Shown: piece after piece, positions 62,781 to 64,000 of the stretch
How the letters are laid out: every line of letters starts with the position of its first letter
Position numbering within the stretch: position 1 is the stretch's first letter
Translations under genes and position numbers: made by a program
The notes under the pieces: generated by a model
Seen by the model: only the letters and a program-made list of their open reading frames with translations
Told to the model about the DNA's origin: nothing
Database searches by the model: none
Source: Nocardia ignorata NBRC 108230
GTDB taxonomy: Bacteria > Actinomycetota > Actinomycetes > Mycobacteriales > Mycobacteriaceae
NCBI RefSeq assembly: GCF_001612905.1
Contig: NZ_BDBI01000026.1
Coordinates: 124,001-188,000 of the forward strand
Reading direction: 5' to 3'
DNA length: 64,000 nucleotides

Positions 62781-63350
62781 TCAGGACTCCTTGCGCCGCA
62801 CGGACGCTTCGACGAGATCCAGTACAGCGGAAAGGTTTTCGTCGGTGTGGCCGGAGGCGATGCGCGCGATCAGGCCGTCGAGGACCAGGTCGAGATAGCC
62901 GAGCAGGACGTCGGTGGGGACATCGTCGCGCAGGGCGCCCGCGGCTTTGCGGCGCTCCAGGCGGGCGAGGGTGGCGGCGGTGAGTTCGGCCGAGCGCTGG
63001 GTCCAGCCCGCGCGGAAATCGGGATCGGTGCGCACGCGGCGGGCGATCTCGAGACGGGTGCCCAGCCAGTTGAATTCTTCGGGGCGGGCGAGCATATCGC
63101 GCATCACCTGGACGATGCCCTGGTTGGCCGCGACCTCGGCCATGCGTTCGGCGTCGTCCTTGGCCAGGGCGAAGAACAGGGCGTCCTTGTCCCGGAAGTG
63201 GTGGAAGATGGCGCCACGGGACATGCCGATAGCCTCTTCCAGACGGCGCACCGTGGCGCCCTCGTAGCCGAATTCGGCGAAGCAGCGCCGGGCACCGTCG
63301 AGGATCTGGCTGCGGCGGGCGGCGAGGTGGTCGTCGCTGACCTTGGGCAT
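62781..63350 (-). CDS. acnR: TetR-family regulator, AcnR-like
   Basis: A 189-residue TetR protein: HTH GATVRRLEEAIGMSRGAIFH then HFRDKDALFFALAKDDAER. It directly follows acn on the same strand, as in Corynebacterium glutamicum (AcnR, repressor of aconitase) and M. tuberculosis (Rv1474c). Ligand domain includes EFNWLGTRLEIARRVRTDPD, close to AcnR. It presumably represses acn. Confidence 0.88.
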   Translation of the reverse strand: MPKVSDDHLAARRSQILDGARRCFAEFGYEGATVRRLEEAIGMSRGAIFHHFRDKDALFFALAKDDAERMAEVAANQGIVQVMRDMLARPEEFNWLGTRLEIARRVRTDPDFRAGWTQRSAELTAATLARLERRKAAGALRDDVPTDVLLGYLDLVLDGLIARIASGHTDENLSAVLDLVEASVRRKES

Positions 63351-63377
63351 GATTCCTCCAGTGACGCCATATGCGGA

Positions 63378-63437
63378 CCCCCGCCCCGGAACACCGAGGC
63401 GGGGGACTCACAGCACGAAGAGCATCCGAGCGGATGC
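63378..63437. terminator. Two hairpins between acn and acnR
   Basis: CCCCCGCC (63378-63385) pairs with GGCGGGGG (63398-63405), and GCATCC (63422-63427) pairs with GGATGC (63432-63437) around GAGC. Neither has a T tract on the coding strand, so they may attenuate or stabilise rather than end transcription between acn and acnR. Confidence 0.5.
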
Positions 63438-63482
63438 CCATGCGGCGCGGCGTCGTTCGACACCGCGCCACCGATCGGGCAA

Positions 63483-64000
63483 CTAGCCGCGGATCATGTT
63501 GCGCAGCACGTACTGCAGGATGCCGCCGTTGCGGTAGTAGTCGGCCTCACCGGGGGTGTCGATGCGGACGACCGCGTCGAAGGTGGTGACCTTGCCGTCT
63601 TCGGCGGTGGCGGTGACCTTGACGGTCTTGGGGGTGACACCCTCGTTGAGGGCGGTGATGCCCTCGATGTCGAAGGTCTCGGTGCCGGTCAGGCCGAGCG
63701 ACCGAGCCGACTCGCCCTGCGGGAACTGCAGCGGCACAACGCCCATACCGATGAGGTTGGAGCGGTGGATGCGCTCGAACGACTCGGTGATGACGGCCTT
63801 CACGCCCAGCAGGCTGGTGCCCTTGGCGGCCCAGTCACGCGAGGAGCCCGAACCGTATTCCTTGCCACCCAGCACGACCAGCGGGATGCCCGCGGCCTGG
63901 TAGTTCTGCGAGGCGTCGTAGATGAACGCCTGCGGGCCACCTTCCTGGGTGAAGTCGCGGGTGTAACCACCCGAGACGTCGTCGAGCAGCTGGTTGCGCA
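63483..64000 (-). CDS. acn: Aconitate hydratase, C-terminal part (truncated at window edge)
   Basis: Only the last 172 residues are in the window. GGYTRDFTQEGGPQAFIYDA, VVLGGKEYGSGSSRDWAAKG and AVITESFERIHRSNLIGMGV are the swivelling-domain substrate motifs of aconitase A, including the catalytic Ser of the SRDWAAKG loop. The enzyme isomerises citrate to isocitrate with a [4Fe-4S] cluster. The rest of the gene lies beyond the right edge. The acnR gene follows downstream. Confidence 0.95.
   Translation of the reverse strand, partial: RNQLLDDVSGGYTRDFTQEGGPQAFIYDASQNYQAAGIPLVVLGGKEYGSGSSRDWAAKGTSLLGVKAVITESFERIHRSNLIGMGVVPLQFPQGESARSLGLTGTETFDIEGITALNEGVTPKTVKVTATAEDGKVTTFDAVVRIDTPGEADYYRNGGILQYVLRNMIRG

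Overview
This 64 kb window is high-GC actinobacterial chromosome, most probably from Nocardia or a close mycolic-acid relative. The evidence is dense GC-rich coding sequence with many GTG starts, overlapping stop/start codons, a polyprenol-phosphomannose-dependent MptB mannosyltransferase, WhiA, OpcA, and a gene order that parallels Mycobacterium tuberculosis Rv1420-Rv1475c (uvrC-rapZ-yvcK-whiA, gap-pgk-tpi-secG, tkt-tal-zwf-opcA-pgl, ctaB, qor, ctaA/ABC/mptB, sufR-B-D-C-S-U-T, ABC-F, acnR-acn). Species cannot be fixed from the sequence alone.

Layout. 1-7.3 kb: a truncated gamma-glutamyltransferase lipoprotein, a HAD hydrolase, a small membrane protein, then the tightly overlapping uvrC, rapZ, yvcK, whiA series. 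7.4-13.9 kb: lower glycolysis (gap, pgk, tpiA), a META-domain lipoprotein, an MFS exporter, secG and a membrane protein. 13.9-21.9 kb is an accessory island relative to M. tuberculosis: a single-module C-A-T-TE NRPS, a secreted protein, an alpha-beta fused ketoacid dehydrogenase E1, and a small leaderless MarR operon. 21.9-28.5 kb (minus strand): the pentose phosphate operon tkt-tal-zwf-opcA-pgl. 28.5-36.9 kb: heme A synthesis (ctaB, ctaA), a quinone oxidoreductase, an ABC exporter coupled to mptB, and a rhomboid protease. 37-45.2 kb: an FAD/Rieske oxidoreductase and the complete SUF iron-sulfur operon under SufR.

45.3-51.2 kb is a second accessory island. It holds four secreted DUF4189-like paralogues; three are in tandem with a duplicated GTTCCG-N6-CGGAAC inverted repeat at a fixed distance before the start. 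It also holds TetR and PucR-type regulators, a decayed metN/metI locus, and a NADAR protein. 51.2-59.3 kb: GNAT, Ku, a lycopene cyclase-like protein, an MMPL transporter, an SDR, an ABC-F ATPase and a small HTH protein. 59.3-64 kb: an MvdC/MvdD-type ATP-grasp ligase next to a 138-residue candidate substrate protein (a putative graspetide RiPP operon), a thioesterase, a cupin/MarR divergent pair, an anomalous tRNA-like gene with an apparent 8-nt anticodon loop, and acnR followed by a truncated acn.

The core genes form a housekeeping backbone: carbon flux (glycolysis, pentose phosphate, aconitase), NADPH supply, heme A and Fe-S assembly, and envelope mannosylation. The novel material lies mainly in insertions into this backbone. 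The best leads are the ATP-grasp/candidate-precursor pair, a dispersed hairpin repeat with conserved flanks but different stem sequences (two copies), the DUF4189 cluster with its repeated cis-element, and the tRNA-like gene. All functional statements rest on motif recognition by eye; no database search was run.
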